From NCBI RefSeq assembly GCF_000620625.1, contig NZ_JIAW01000002.1, positions 310,001-374,000 on the forward strand: 64,000 nucleotides of DNA, written 5' to 3'. Made by a program: the position numbers and the translations under genes. This document shows positions 1 through 7,689 of the stretch, piece after piece. This DNA is from Mycobacterium sp. URHB0044 (lineage in GTDB: Bacteria; Actinomycetota; Actinomycetes; Mycobacteriales; Mycobacteriaceae). Every line of letters begins with the position of its first letter. Within the stretch, counting starts at the first letter, position 1. Below the pieces are notes generated by a model, which worked only from the letters and a program-made list of their open reading frames with translations, did not search any database and was not told the origin of the DNA.

Positions 1-10
1 GGGCCGCTGA

Positions 11-1588
11 CTAGGCGGGGCAGTACGTGTCGGTGGCAGGCAGGTTGCCCGACTCGAGGTACCCGAGCACGGGCGGCAGCGCGCAGGGCGTGTACACGAT
101 GGCGCCGTGGCCGATGCCCTGCCACATCACGCGGCGGTTCTGTGCGCCGGCGTTGATGATGGTGGCGGCGACGGCGGCGACGCCCTCATTGCCGACGATC
201 GGGTCGTTCTGCACGCCGAGCAGCAGCACGGGAATCTTCAGGTCCTTGGGGTCCTGCGGCGGTGATCCGCTGGGCCAGTTCAAGCACTTCACCAGGTTCA
301 GTGCTCCGACGCTGCCGAACTGCGGGTACAGCTTGCCCCAGGCGACCACCAGTTCGCGGACCCGGTCGGGGGTGGGGCGGTTGAGGGCGTCGCTGCAGGA
401 GTTCACGAACTGGCCGTCGCTCTGGCGAAGCGTCTCGGCCTGGTTGATCAGGCTGTTGAGTTGGTTGTCGTCGCCGTCGCGGGCGGCGGCCAACGTACTG
501 GCGAGCGCCGTGGTGGAGCTGGCCCGGTCGCCCCGCGGGAACCCGAGCGCGGTGGAGATGGCGTCGGCCAGGGTGGCCACCGAGACGCCGCCGGGCCCGC
601 CGCCGTTCCGCGCGGCTTGCATCATGGCGTCGATCGCGCCCTTCGGATCGGGTCCCAGCGGGCAGTTGGCGGCGGAGCACTGCGCGGCGAACGCATCCAG
701 CGCGGCCTGCTGGCCCTTGACCCTCTGTTCGGCGGCCGCCTCGGCGGCGATGGCCAGCGGCAGCGGTGAGTCGAGGATCAACCGCGACACCTTGTTCGGA
801 TGCGAACCGGCGTAGGCGAGGGCCACTTGCGCGCCGTTGCCGATGCCGAGCAGAGCCAGCGTCGGCACGTCCCAGGTGCTGCGCAGCCGCTCGAGGTCTT
901 CGGCGGCGTGCGCGTTGTCGTAGGCCGAGTCGCCGGGCGCGATGGTGTCGGTGCAGCTCGTGGTGGCGGTCTGCACGATCGCGCCCAGGTTGGCGACCGG
1001 GTCGTCGCCGGACTCGAACTGCGCCTGGTCGAGCATTTCCTGCCGGTCGAACAGGTCCCGGCAGTCCAGTTCACCGGACATGCCCATGCCGCGGCGGTCC
1101 ACCGAGACGATGGGATGCGTCTTCAGTACGTCGGTTCCGTTGCGCGACAGCCACACTGGCAGTTGCACCGATGACGGCAGGTCGGAGCCGGTGGTCATCA
1201 CCAGGGGGCCGGCGTCGGGAGGGGTGGCCGCCGACGTGGCCTTGACGACGCCGATGCTCAGGGTGCCGGTGGCGCCGTTGAGAGAATCGAGGTCGGCGTC
1301 GTAGTTCGCGCACTTCAGCGATACGCCGGGCAGAGCCTGCACGCCGGCGTCGGTGAACACCCGCGAGGTGCAGTCCCGCCACGACAGGTCGTTCTTGGGC
1401 GCGGCGATCGCAGGCGGGCCTGGCTTGGTGCTGGTGGTCTGCTGCTGGCCCTGGGGATGGGCCCCGGAGTCGGTGGCGTACCGCGGGTTTGCGGCCAACC
1501 CGGGTGCGCAACCGGCGACGACGACCGACGCCACGGTCGACAGGCACAGGGCCCGGAGTAGCTGACGAGGCCGACGCATGGTGACCAC
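11..1588 (-). CDS. TAP-like alpha/beta-hydrolase lipoprotein (Rv2672-like)
   Basis: A 525-residue exported protein of the tripeptidyl-aminopeptidase-like alpha/beta-hydrolase family. The N-terminus has a basic start, a hydrophobic segment and the lipobox VVAGC, so it is probably a cell-surface lipoprotein. The DRRGMGMSG strand-turn typical of the fold is present, as are an acid-loop Asp (QNDPIVG) and a His (GIGHGA) near the C-terminus. The nucleophile elbow, normally GxSxG, reads GIGNG, so the serine appears to be missing and hydrolase activity is doubtful. Start is GTG at 1588 or ATG at 1579. It is followed upstream by the ribD-like gene, the same order as Rv2672-Rv2671 as I recall it. Confidence 0.85.
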   Translation of the reverse strand: MVTMRRPRQLLRALCLSTVASVVVAGCAPGLAANPRYATDSGAHPQGQQQTTSTKPGPPAIAAPKNDLSWRDCTSRVFTDAGVQALPGVSLKCANYDADLDSLNGATGTLSIGVVKATSAATPPDAGPLVMTTGSDLPSSVQLPVWLSRNGTDVLKTHPIVSVDRRGMGMSGELDCRDLFDRQEMLDQAQFESGDDPVANLGAIVQTATTSCTDTIAPGDSAYDNAHAAEDLERLRSTWDVPTLALLGIGNGAQVALAYAGSHPNKVSRLILDSPLPLAIAAEAAAEQRVKGQQAALDAFAAQCSAANCPLGPDPKGAIDAMMQAARNGGGPGGVSVATLADAISTALGFPRGDRASSTTALASTLAAARDGDDNQLNSLINQAETLRQSDGQFVNSCSDALNRPTPDRVRELVVAWGKLYPQFGSVGALNLVKCLNWPSGSPPQDPKDLKIPVLLLGVQNDPIVGNEGVAAVAATIINAGAQNRRVMWQGIGHGAIVYTPCALPPVLGYLESGNLPATDTYCPA

Positions 1589-1635
1589 AGTAGCGATCGC
1601 CGGTCGGTGTCCCGGCCAGCCGCCACCCGCGGTAC

Positions 1636-2454
1636 TCAGTTGGCCTTGACGTATCGGGTGTAGAGGTAGCCCTCGTCGTCGGTGAGGAGATGGCTACGAC
1701 GCATCCTGGTGTGCGATTCGCCCGACCCGGTGGCGATCCGTCGGGCCTGCCCGCCCACCAGCAGCGGCGCAAGGGTCACGCACAGTTCGTCGAGCAGGTC
1801 GAATTCGATGAAGAGGCTCAGCAGCGACGGGCCACCCTCGGTGAGGACGCGACGCAGGCCCCGACCGTTCAGGATGTCGAGGATGGTCGCGGGGTCGGCC
1901 CGGTCGGAGTGGCGCCCGGAGGCGTCGACCACCTCGGCGAGCGTGCCGAACCGTCGTCGCGCGTCGGCCACCGTTTCGCGGCAGGTCATGATCAGCGGAG
2001 GCACCTCGGCCCGGGTGAACAGCTTGGCGTCGTGCTCGAAGTCGGCGCTGTGGGTGACGACGGCGATGGGCGGCACCTCGGCCTGGCCCCGCATCTGCCG
2101 GTCCTGCCGCTGCGTGGCGGACATCTGGGCGCCGGAGTAGTTCTCGATGCGCACCGTGGCCGCGCCGACGAGGATGACGTCGGCCTCCTGACGCATCCGC
2201 GCGAACAGCGCGCGATCGCCGGGACCGGCCAGGCCGCCGGCCTTGCCGTCGTCGGTGGCGCCACCGTCGAGGCTGGCGATCATGTTGGCCCGCACCCAGC
2301 AGCGCTCGAGGTTCTCGGGGTAGGAGTACATCGCCGCGAGGCGGGTGTCGTCGGTGTCGAACGTCGCTCCGACCGTACCGAGCTCTGTGAGCTGTGTCGC
2401 AGGGTCGGGATCGGGCACGGGGTCAATTTCAACACGTCGATAAGGTGCCTGCAT
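1636..2454 (-). CDS. RibD C-terminal-domain reductase (Rv2671-like)
   Basis: A 272-residue protein of the dihydrofolate-reductase-like fold found in the RibD C-terminal domain. Readable landmarks are RANMIASLDGGAT near residue 57, DVILVGAATVRIENY near 92 and LTEGGPSLLS near 200, which form the NADPH and substrate pocket of this family. It lacks the deaminase half of bifunctional RibD. The M. tuberculosis homologue has been reported to have dihydrofolate-reductase activity and to be linked to PAS resistance, so a role in folate or flavin metabolism is plausible but not shown by sequence. The start codon ATG overlaps the start codon of the divergent ATPase gene inside the hexamer GCATGC. Confidence 0.88.
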   Translation of the reverse strand: MQAPYRRVEIDPVPDPDPATQLTELGTVGATFDTDDTRLAAMYSYPENLERCWVRANMIASLDGGATDDGKAGGLAGPGDRALFARMRQEADVILVGAATVRIENYSGAQMSATQRQDRQMRGQAEVPPIAVVTHSADFEHDAKLFTRAEVPPLIMTCRETVADARRRFGTLAEVVDASGRHSDRADPATILDILNGRGLRRVLTEGGPSLLSLFIEFDLLDELCVTLAPLLVGGQARRIATGSGESHTRMRRSHLLTDDEGYLYTRYVKAN

Positions 2455-3505
2455 GCACGGGTCCAGCGCTGTCGCTCATCTGACCGATCGACATCCCAGC
2501 GTGACGCCCGAACGGCTCATCGCGCAGCTGGTGCCGCCGCCGACGTTCGCCGACGTCGGATTCGACACCTATCGCCCGGATCCGGCCGAGCCGTCGCAGA
2601 CCGCGGCGGTGCAGGCGTGCCGCCAATTCTGCGAGCAGGCCATCCAGCGGCGGGCCGGCAAGAAGAAGTTGTTCGGCAAGCGCGAGGTGCTGCCGGGCGT
2701 CGGCGTGTACCTCGATGGCGGGTTCGGCGTGGGCAAGACGCACCTGCTGGCGTCGACCTACTATGACCTCGCCGCCGCCGATGCCGGGCCTGCGGCGTTC
2801 GCGACGTTCGGCGAAATCGCCCAGTTGGCAGGGGTTTTCGGCTTCGTCGAGTGCATCGAACTGCTCGCCGACTACGTCGTGGTGTGCATCGACGAATTCG
2901 AGCTCGACGATCCGGGCAACACGACGCTGATCTCGCGGTTGCTCTCGCAACTCGTGGAGCGCGGCGTGTCGATTGCGGCGACGTCGAACACGTTGCCTGA
3001 GCAGTTGGGGGAGGGCCGGTTCGCCGCGCAGGACTTCCTGCGCGAGATCAACACGCTGGCGAAGATCTTCACCACGGTGCGGATCGAGGGGCCGGACTAC
3101 CGGCATCGCGACCTGCCGCCGGCCCCGCAGCCACCGACCGACGACGAGGTTCGTGCCGGCGCGGCCGACGTGCCGGGCGCGACGCTCGACGACTTCGACG
3201 CGCTGTGCGCTCATCTGGCGACGATGCATCCGTCGCGCTACCTGGCGCTCATCGAGGGCGTGACGGAGGTCTTCGTCACGGGGCTGCACGTCCTCGACGA
3301 CCAGAGCGTGGCGCTGCGGCTGGTGTCGCTGACCGACCGCCTCTACGACGCCGGCATCCCGGTGGTGGCGTCGGGCGCCAAGGTGGACGCGATCTTCAGC
3401 GACGAGATGCTGGCGGGTGGGTTCCGCAAGAAGTACCTGAGGGCCAAGTCGCGTCTACTGGCGTTGACCCACGCCGGTCGTCAGAGCGGTCGCACCAGCA
3501 CGTAG
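2453..3505 (+). CDS. zapE: AFG1/ZapE-like P-loop ATPase
   Basis: A 350-residue AAA-type ATPase of the AFG1/ZapE family. Walker A is GGFGVGKTH at residues 89-97 and Walker B is CIDEFE at 145-150; the latter matches the family pattern. Sensor motif AATSNTLPEQL and the conserved INTLAK segment follow. In proteobacteria ZapE acts at the division septum and AFG1 in mitochondrial quality control; the mycobacterial role is not established. It is convergent with, and overlaps by 25 bp, the GNAT gene. With the annotated ATG there is no room for a leader that does not lie inside the ribD-like gene, so either the mRNA is leaderless or the start is slightly downstream. Confidence 0.9.
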   Translation: MHGSSAVAHLTDRHPSVTPERLIAQLVPPPTFADVGFDTYRPDPAEPSQTAAVQACRQFCEQAIQRRAGKKKLFGKREVLPGVGVYLDGGFGVGKTHLLASTYYDLAAADAGPAAFATFGEIAQLAGVFGFVECIELLADYVVVCIDEFELDDPGNTTLISRLLSQLVERGVSIAATSNTLPEQLGEGRFAAQDFLREINTLAKIFTTVRIEGPDYRHRDLPPAPQPPTDDEVRAGAADVPGATLDDFDALCAHLATMHPSRYLALIEGVTEVFVTGLHVLDDQSVALRLVSLTDRLYDAGIPVVASGAKVDAIFSDEMLAGGFRKKYLRAKSRLLALTHAGRQSGRTST

Positions 3506-4011
3506 TCGTTCTCGATGCCTTCGCCCAACCGGAACGTCTTGGTGCCGGCGGCCGCGAAGCCATGTTTGGCGTAGAACCGTTGGGCGCGTTGGTTTTCCTG
3601 GTTGACGCCCAGCCACACGCAGGCGGCGCCCAGTTCGCGCGCCTGTTCCACTGCCGCCGACATCAGGGCGGCCGAGACGCCCGCGCCGTGTGCGTCGGGC
3701 AGCACGTACATCTTGGACAGCTCGACGGCCGGCCGCAGCGGCACGGCGCGCTGGACGTCGGCGTCGTCGGGGACACCACGAATCAGCATGGCGTATCCCA
3801 CGATTCGCTCCGATACGCGTGCGGTCAGCACTGCGCGATCGGGGTCGGTGAGGTACTCGGAGAACCGGGCCTGCGACAGGTGGTCGGCAATGAATGCCGC
3901 GACGTTGTCCGGCGTGGCACTCGGCGGGCACGCCAGCGGGAAGGTGCGTGCCGCGACGTCGGCCAGTTCGGGGAGGTCGCGCTCAGTCGCGGAGGCGACC
4001 TGGGCAGTCAT
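3481..4011 (-). CDS. GNAT-family N-acetyltransferase (Rv2669-like)
   Basis: A 176-residue acetyltransferase. The acetyl-CoA binding signature is seen in the segment KMYVLPDAHGAGVSAALM (motif A, about residues 95-112), followed by GVNQENQRAQRFYAKHGFAAAGTKTF, which is the typical beta6-beta7 end of GNAT proteins. The acceptor substrate cannot be read from sequence. It lies six bases upstream (in transcription order) of the small secreted protein gene, which suggests one transcript with it. Confidence 0.88.
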   Translation of the reverse strand: MTAQVASATERDLPELADVAARTFPLACPPSATPDNVAAFIADHLSQARFSEYLTDPDRAVLTARVSERIVGYAMLIRGVPDDADVQRAVPLRPAVELSKMYVLPDAHGAGVSAALMSAAVEQARELGAACVWLGVNQENQRAQRFYAKHGFAAAGTKTFRLGEGIENDYVLVRPL

Positions 4012-4017
4012 GGTGCC

Positions 4018-4542
4018 TCAGGGTAGCGGCGTTCCCGGCTGCCAGATGTTCCACTGCGCGAGATGGGTGCCCGTCTGCGGGTTCAGCAGGACGACGTTGG
4101 TGACGAGGTCGCGGTAGACCTGCCAGTACACGGCACCGTTGACCGTCGAGCCGGGCGGCGCGTTCTGCAGCGCGTACTGCAGGGCGTCGGGGGCGTCGGT
4201 GTTCTTGGGCGCGTACGCGTCGGCGTAGGGGGTGACGCCGTTGAAGGAGAACGCGATCGCCGTGATGAACGGGTTCGGTGCCGAGATGACGTGGACGGTG
4301 ATCGGCGCGCGCCACGGCCCGCCCTGATCCCGCCAGCGCGGCGAGCCGGTCGGCGTGTAGCCGGGGGGAGGGTCGGTGGGCAGGACGTCGTGCACGGTCA
4401 CGTCGGCGACGATGCCCTTGTATTCGACGCGCAGCGTGTCACCGAGGTTGCCGATGGGTGTTCCCGCGGCGGCAGCCGGCGGCGCCACTCCCAGGCCCAC
4501 GGCCGCGACCAGGGCGACGAGAAGTGCGGTCCAGCGACTCAT
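4018..4542 (-). CDS. small secreted protein (Rv2668-like)
   Basis: A 174-residue exported protein. I place the start at ATG 4542 rather than further upstream because AGGAGGGG sits just before it and because it begins directly with a signal peptide (MSRWTALLVALVAAVGLGV, cleavage near APPAAAAG). The mature part is beta-rich with NLGDTLRV near its start and resembles the MPT63-like immunoglobulin-fold secreted proteins of mycobacteria, but I cannot assign it firmly. Its position between the GNAT gene and the clpC2 region matches Rv2668. Confidence 0.82.
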   Translation of the reverse strand: MSRWTALLVALVAAVGLGVAPPAAAAGTPIGNLGDTLRVEYKGIVADVTVHDVLPTDPPPGYTPTGSPRWRDQGGPWRAPITVHVISAPNPFITAIAFSFNGVTPYADAYAPKNTDAPDALQYALQNAPPGSTVNGAVYWQVYRDLVTNVVLLNPQTGTHLAQWNIWQPGTPLP

Positions 4543-4606
4543 GTTCCCCTCCTTTGCTGACTCGCATCTTGGCACACCGCCGCGGCGGCCAGGAAGGGAT
4601 CGGCGG

Positions 4607-5029
4607 TCAGGAGGCCCAGGGACCGAGGCCGCCCACCTTCTCGATGCGGATCCGGGTCAGCAGCCCTGCCGGCGAATTGGGTGGCGGGAAGTGCTCGCTC
4701 GAGCCGAGCATCGCTTCGGCCAGCTCGGTGAGCAGCTCCGGCGCGCCGCCCTCGACGATCCGCGCCGTCCCGGTGATCGACAGATACTGCGTCTGCTGGC
4801 CAGGGACGGCGGGAGCGAGGATGGTGGCCGCCACGCGCGGGTCGCGGCGGACGTTGCGGGTCTTCCGATACTCGTAGAGGTGTGCGCTGACGAGTTCGTC
4901 GCCCTCGGGCGTCGACTGCAGTGCCACCCAGACCAGCGAAGCGTGCGGACTGCCGTCGGAGTTGATGGTGACCAGCGTGGCGTCGGCGCCGTTTCCGATG
5001 AGCGCGCGGGCGGAGTCGTCGAGTTTCAT
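4607..5029 (-). CDS. PPOX-class flavin/F420-dependent protein
   Basis: A 140-residue split-barrel protein of the pyridoxamine-5'-phosphate-oxidase-like superfamily. The segment ATLVTINSDGSPHASLVWV near the N-terminus and HLYEYRKTRNVRRDPRVA near residue 55 are the usual FMN/F420 binding strands of the Rv1155-type group. Such proteins reduce or oxidise small molecules with F420 or bind flavin; the substrate is unknown. It lies between the secreted protein and clpC2 and does not appear in the Rv2672-Rv2667 order as I remember it, so it may be a local insertion. Confidence 0.85.
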   Translation of the reverse strand: MKLDDSARALIGNGADATLVTINSDGSPHASLVWVALQSTPEGDELVSAHLYEYRKTRNVRRDPRVAATILAPAVPGQQTQYLSITGTARIVEGGAPELLTELAEAMLGSSEHFPPPNSPAGLLTRIRIEKVGGLGPWAS

Positions 5030-5058
5030 GTACGTGTTCTACCGCGCGAGCGCCGATT

Positions 5059-5796
5059 TCATTCCTTTTTGCCTTCGACGATCGACTGCAACGCCGCGAC
5101 GAGCTCGTCCTCGACCCGCTGCTTGTCGACGCCGAGTGCGTGCAGGGGGCCGTCGCCGTCCTCGGCCTCGAGCAGTGCGAGGAGGATGTGTTCAGTCCCG
5201 ACGTAGTTGTGCCCCAGGCGAAGTGCCTCGCGGAACGTCAGCTCCAGCACCTTGCGCGCTGAACCGCTGAACGGGATCAGCGCAGGCATTTCGTCGACGG
5301 CAGGCGGCAGCGTCACCGAGGCGGTGGCGGCGTCCGCGTCGACGCCCTGGCCGGCGAGCAGCCGCGCGGCCAGTGAGTCCGGGTCGGTGAACAACGCGAG
5401 CAGCAAATGCGCGGGCTGGATCTCGTTGTTGCGCGCCGCATACGCCTTGTTCTGCGATTCGACGACCACGCTGCGCGCCCGCGGCGTGAACCGGTTGAAC
5501 CCTTCGTTCGGATCGATCGGGTCCGCCTTGTCGAACGGACCGGCCTTCGGGACGAACCGCTTTTGTGCGGCCTGCTTGGTGACGCCCATGCACTTGCCGA
5601 TCTCGGTCCACGAGGCGCCGGAGCGGCGGGCCTGATCGACGAAGTGGCCGATCAGGTGGTCGGCGACCTCGCCGAGCGCTTCGCCCGCGAGCACGGCGTC
5701 GGTCAGCTGTTCGAGTGGTTCGTCGTGCACCTTCTTGATCGCGGTGATGAGGTCGTCGAGGCGGACGGGGTTGGTGATCTTGCTGGGTTCGGTCAT
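5059..5796 (-). CDS. clpC2: ClpC2-like Clp N-domain protein
   Basis: A 245-residue protein without an ATPase module. The first about 85 residues contain a helix-turn-helix-like segment (ASWTEIGKCMGVTKQAAQKRF). The rest carries two Clp N-type repeats: RFTPRARSVVVESQNKAYAARNNEIQPAHLLLAL and FSGSARKVLELTFREALRLGHNYVGTEHILLALL. This is the architecture of mycobacterial ClpC2, reported to sequester ClpC1-targeting antibiotics such as cyclomarin and to be autorepressed. The ATG directly abuts a perfect inverted repeat and no Shine-Dalgarno sequence is possible, so the transcript is predicted to be leaderless. The HTH makes direct DNA binding to its own promoter plausible. Confidence 0.9.
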   Translation of the reverse strand: MTEPSKITNPVRLDDLITAIKKVHDEPLEQLTDAVLAGEALGEVADHLIGHFVDQARRSGASWTEIGKCMGVTKQAAQKRFVPKAGPFDKADPIDPNEGFNRFTPRARSVVVESQNKAYAARNNEIQPAHLLLALFTDPDSLAARLLAGQGVDADAATASVTLPPAVDEMPALIPFSGSARKVLELTFREALRLGHNYVGTEHILLALLEAEDGDGPLHALGVDKQRVEDELVAALQSIVEGKKE

Positions 5797-5847
5797 GCGT
5801 CAACTCTAGGTTGACGCTGCGTGATCGTCAACCGCGAGTTGACGATC
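5797..5847 (-). promoter_or_regulatory. clpC2 promoter with tandem operators
   Basis: Two perfect inverted repeats share the core GTCAAC-N5-GTTGAC. The proximal one (5797-5817) has 8-bp arms GCGTCAAC/GTTGACGC; the distal one (5823-5847) has 10-bp arms GATCGTCAAC/GTTGACGATC. Centres are 28 bp apart. Read on the minus strand, TTGACG (5831-5826) in the distal repeat and TAGAGT (5808-5803) in the proximal repeat are separated by exactly 17 bp, and the -10 box ends six bases before the ATG. This is a textbook SigA-type promoter for a leaderless mRNA whose -35 and -10 elements both lie inside operators. Confidence 0.82.
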
Positions 5848-5946
5848 GGCGGCCCGTCGGGCGGCAACGGCATTTGTGACAAAAGACCTGTGCAACCGCC
5901 TGACCTGCCGTAACGTCCGCTCTCAGCAGATTGACAGGAGATTGCC

Positions 5947-6255
5947 ATGCGCGGAAGTCTCGTTTTCTCACTGGTGGGGGCCGGTGTCGCGATGGCGACC
6001 TGTTTGGCATCCCCAACCCATGCCGATGGCACCGATGACGTCTTCATCGGGGTCCTCGACGACGAGGGCATCGCATACCCCTCCGCCAAGGAGGCGATCA
6101 AGGTCGCCGGGCAGGTGTGTGACCTTCTGGGACAGGGCAATTCGTTGCTCGACGCCACCAGGCAGGTCGCCAACGTGAGTGGCATGAGTGTCGAGGACAG
6201 CGGCTTCTTCGTGGGCGCGGCGACGGCGTCTTACTGCCCGTCCGAGTCGCCCTAG
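5947..6255 (+). CDS. DUF732 secreted protein
   Basis: A 102-residue secreted protein with a signal peptide (about residues 1-26, ending near SPTHADG) and the DUF732 pattern: DDVFIGVLDDEGIAYPS, a Cys in AGQVCDLLGQG and a C-terminal Cys in TASYCPSE, which probably form a disulfide. The family is abundant in mycobacteria and has no proven function. ATG at 5947 follows GACAGGAG at a suitable distance. It is transcribed away from clpC2, 99 bp beyond the distal clpC2 operator. Confidence 0.88.
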   Translation: MRGSLVFSLVGAGVAMATCLASPTHADGTDDVFIGVLDDEGIAYPSAKEAIKVAGQVCDLLGQGNSLLDATRQVANVSGMSVEDSGFFVGAATASYCPSESP

Positions 6256-6277
6256 TACCTCGCGGCGCTTCACGAAT

Positions 6278-6931
6278 TCAGCGGTGGCGCAGGGTTTCCC
6301 AGTCGTGTTCGTCCTCGAGCTTGGCGATCGCGTGCGCGGTGCGTTCCTTCAGTAGGAAGGTGGCGATCGCGCCGATCACGATGGCGACGACGAGCGCGAC
6401 CCAGGAGAACCGGGACAGCCATTTCTCGGCGGCCAGTCCGAGGTAGTAGACGACGGCGGTGGTGCCGCCGGCCCAGAACACTGCGCCAGTTGCGTTGGCG
6501 GCCAAGAAGTGTGGGTACGGCATCTTCAGCGCGCCGGCCAGCGGCCCGGCGAATATCCGCAGGAGTGCGATGAAGCGGCCGAAGAACACCGCCCCGACAC
6601 CCCACCGCGCGAACAACTGCTTGGCCAGCGCGACGTGGCCGGGGCCGAAGTGCTTCGGGAAGCGCCGTCCCAACCGCTCGAACAGTCCCATGCCGTAGCG
6701 GTGGCCGATGCTGTAGCCGATGGTGTCTCCGACGATCGCCCCGATGGTCGCTGCTGCGCCGACGCCGACGGGACTGATGTCGAGCGTGTGCCGCGAGGCC
6801 AGCAGGGCGGCGCTGACGAGTGCGATCTCGCCGGGCAGCGGAATGCCCAGGCTTTCCATGCCGATGATCACCCCGACCACCAGGTACACCGCGATGGGCG
6901 GGATGGTCTGCAGCAGGGAATCGACGTCCAC
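6278..6931 (-). CDS. DedA-family membrane protein
   Basis: A 217-residue integral membrane protein. The DedA hallmarks are visible: GMESLGIPLPGEIAL near residue 25, the ISPVGVGAAATIGAIVGDTIGYSIGHRYG region, and FFGRFIALLRIFAGPLAGALKMPYPHFLAAN near residues 115-145. Several hydrophobic helices follow. Members are proposed lipid scramblases or transporters that affect envelope homeostasis. The start appears to be GTG at 6931. It is separated from the upstream csbD-like gene by a strong hairpin, so it is probably transcribed on its own. Confidence 0.87.
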   Translation of the reverse strand: MDVDSLLQTIPPIAVYLVVGVIIGMESLGIPLPGEIALVSAALLASRHTLDISPVGVGAAATIGAIVGDTIGYSIGHRYGMGLFERLGRRFPKHFGPGHVALAKQLFARWGVGAVFFGRFIALLRIFAGPLAGALKMPYPHFLAANATGAVFWAGGTTAVVYYLGLAAEKWLSRFSWVALVVAIVIGAIATFLLKERTAHAIAKLEDEHDWETLRHR

Positions 6932-6952
6932 GCAGCCAAGGATGCCTCATGA

Positions 6953-6985
6953 CTCGGCCCGTCACCCCCAGGATGACGGGCCGAG
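6953..6985 (-). terminator. 12-bp stem hairpin after the csbD-like gene
   Basis: CTCGGCCCGTCA and TGACGGGCCGAG form a perfect 12-bp stem around a 9-nt loop. It begins 17 bp beyond the stop codon of the csbD-like gene and ends 21 bp before the dedA start. There is no U-run after the stem, so it is an I-shaped, mycobacterial-style terminator candidate or an RNA processing/stability element. Confidence 0.6.
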
Positions 6986-7002
6986 CACCGGGCGTGGCGC
7001 GA

Positions 7003-7173
7003 TTACTTGAACGCGTCCTTCACCTTCTCGCCTGCGTCCTTCAGATTGGCCTTCACCTGGTCGAGCTTGCCCTCGTCGCGGGTCTGCTTGTCGGCGCTGG
7101 CGTTTCCGAGCGCCTCCTTGGCCTGACCGCCCAGGTTCTGGGCCTTGTTCTTTGCCTTGTCGACGGCACTCAT
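7003..7173 (-). CDS. CsbD-like stress protein
   Basis: A 56-residue hydrophilic protein, MSAVDKAKNKAQNLGGQ followed by a lysine- and glutamate-rich helix ending in GEKVKDAFK. This matches the CsbD family, small abundant proteins induced in general stress in Bacillus and common in actinobacteria; the biochemical role is unknown. GAAGGG lies upstream of ATG 7173 at a usable distance. The gene is followed by the hairpin at 6953-6985. Confidence 0.85.
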   Translation of the reverse strand: MSAVDKAKNKAQNLGGQAKEALGNASADKQTRDEGKLDQVKANLKDAGEKVKDAFK

Positions 7174-7309
7174 TTGCATGTCCCTTCACTGGATGTCGGT
7201 ACCGAGTGAGGGTTCCTCTCGGTGTGCGTGCCGAAACCCGTCGCGGCCCTCCGCACTTGTTCCTTGTTTTCCCACGGTCGATGGGGCCGTTTGCGTCATC
7301 ATTGGCGAG

Positions 7310-7468
7310 GTGAAGCTGAACATCGCACGCCCTTCGGCCGACGCTCCGCAGTCGATGGCGCTCTACGAAAAGCTGCGCAGCCACGGCGACGAGGCGTTGT
7401 TGGCCGAAATCATCAGTGGCCTATTCACCATCGTTGCCGGACTCGAGGCTGCGAGCCGCGCCGACTAA
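7310..7468 (+). CDS. small hypothetical protein
   Basis: A possible 52-residue protein from GTG 7310: MKLNIARPSADAPQSMALY followed by an amphipathic, leucine-rich helix and an acidic end. Composition looks protein-like and the reading frame is open upstream as well, but the ribosome binding site (GGCGAG) is weak. Its 3' end overlaps the opposite-strand small gene by 48 bp, so at most one of the two may be fully genuine. No family recognised. Confidence 0.35.
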   Translation: MKLNIARPSADAPQSMALYEKLRSHGDEALLAEIISGLFTIVAGLEAASRAD

Positions 7469-7597
7469 CGCCGGGACCCGCAGCGACTCCGACCAGGGGA
7501 TGCGCGTCGACGTCGGGGCGTTCGCGTGCGTGGTAGTCAAGCGGCGGAGCAGTGCCTTCTCGTGAGCGACGACTGCCTGTGCGTATTGCATGTTCAT
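7421..7597 (-). CDS. small hypothetical protein
   Basis: A 58-residue protein starting MNMQYAQAVVAHEKALLRR. ATG 7597 is preceded by AGAGGAG eight bases upstream, a good ribosome binding site. It contains TRIPWSESLRVPALVGAARSLES and has no signal peptide. No family recognised. It lies downstream of the cutinase gene in the opposite-strand context of the 52-residue reading frame. Confidence 0.5.
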   Translation of the reverse strand: MNMQYAQAVVAHEKALLRRLTTTHANAPTSTRIPWSESLRVPALVGAARSLESGNDGE

Positions 7598-7689
7598 TGC
7601 GACCGCTCCTCTGCTTCCCGCGGCCTTCGTGGCTGCGTTCACATGTAGGAGCGACGGGCGGAGGAGATTCCGACAACTTTTGGCGGGGT

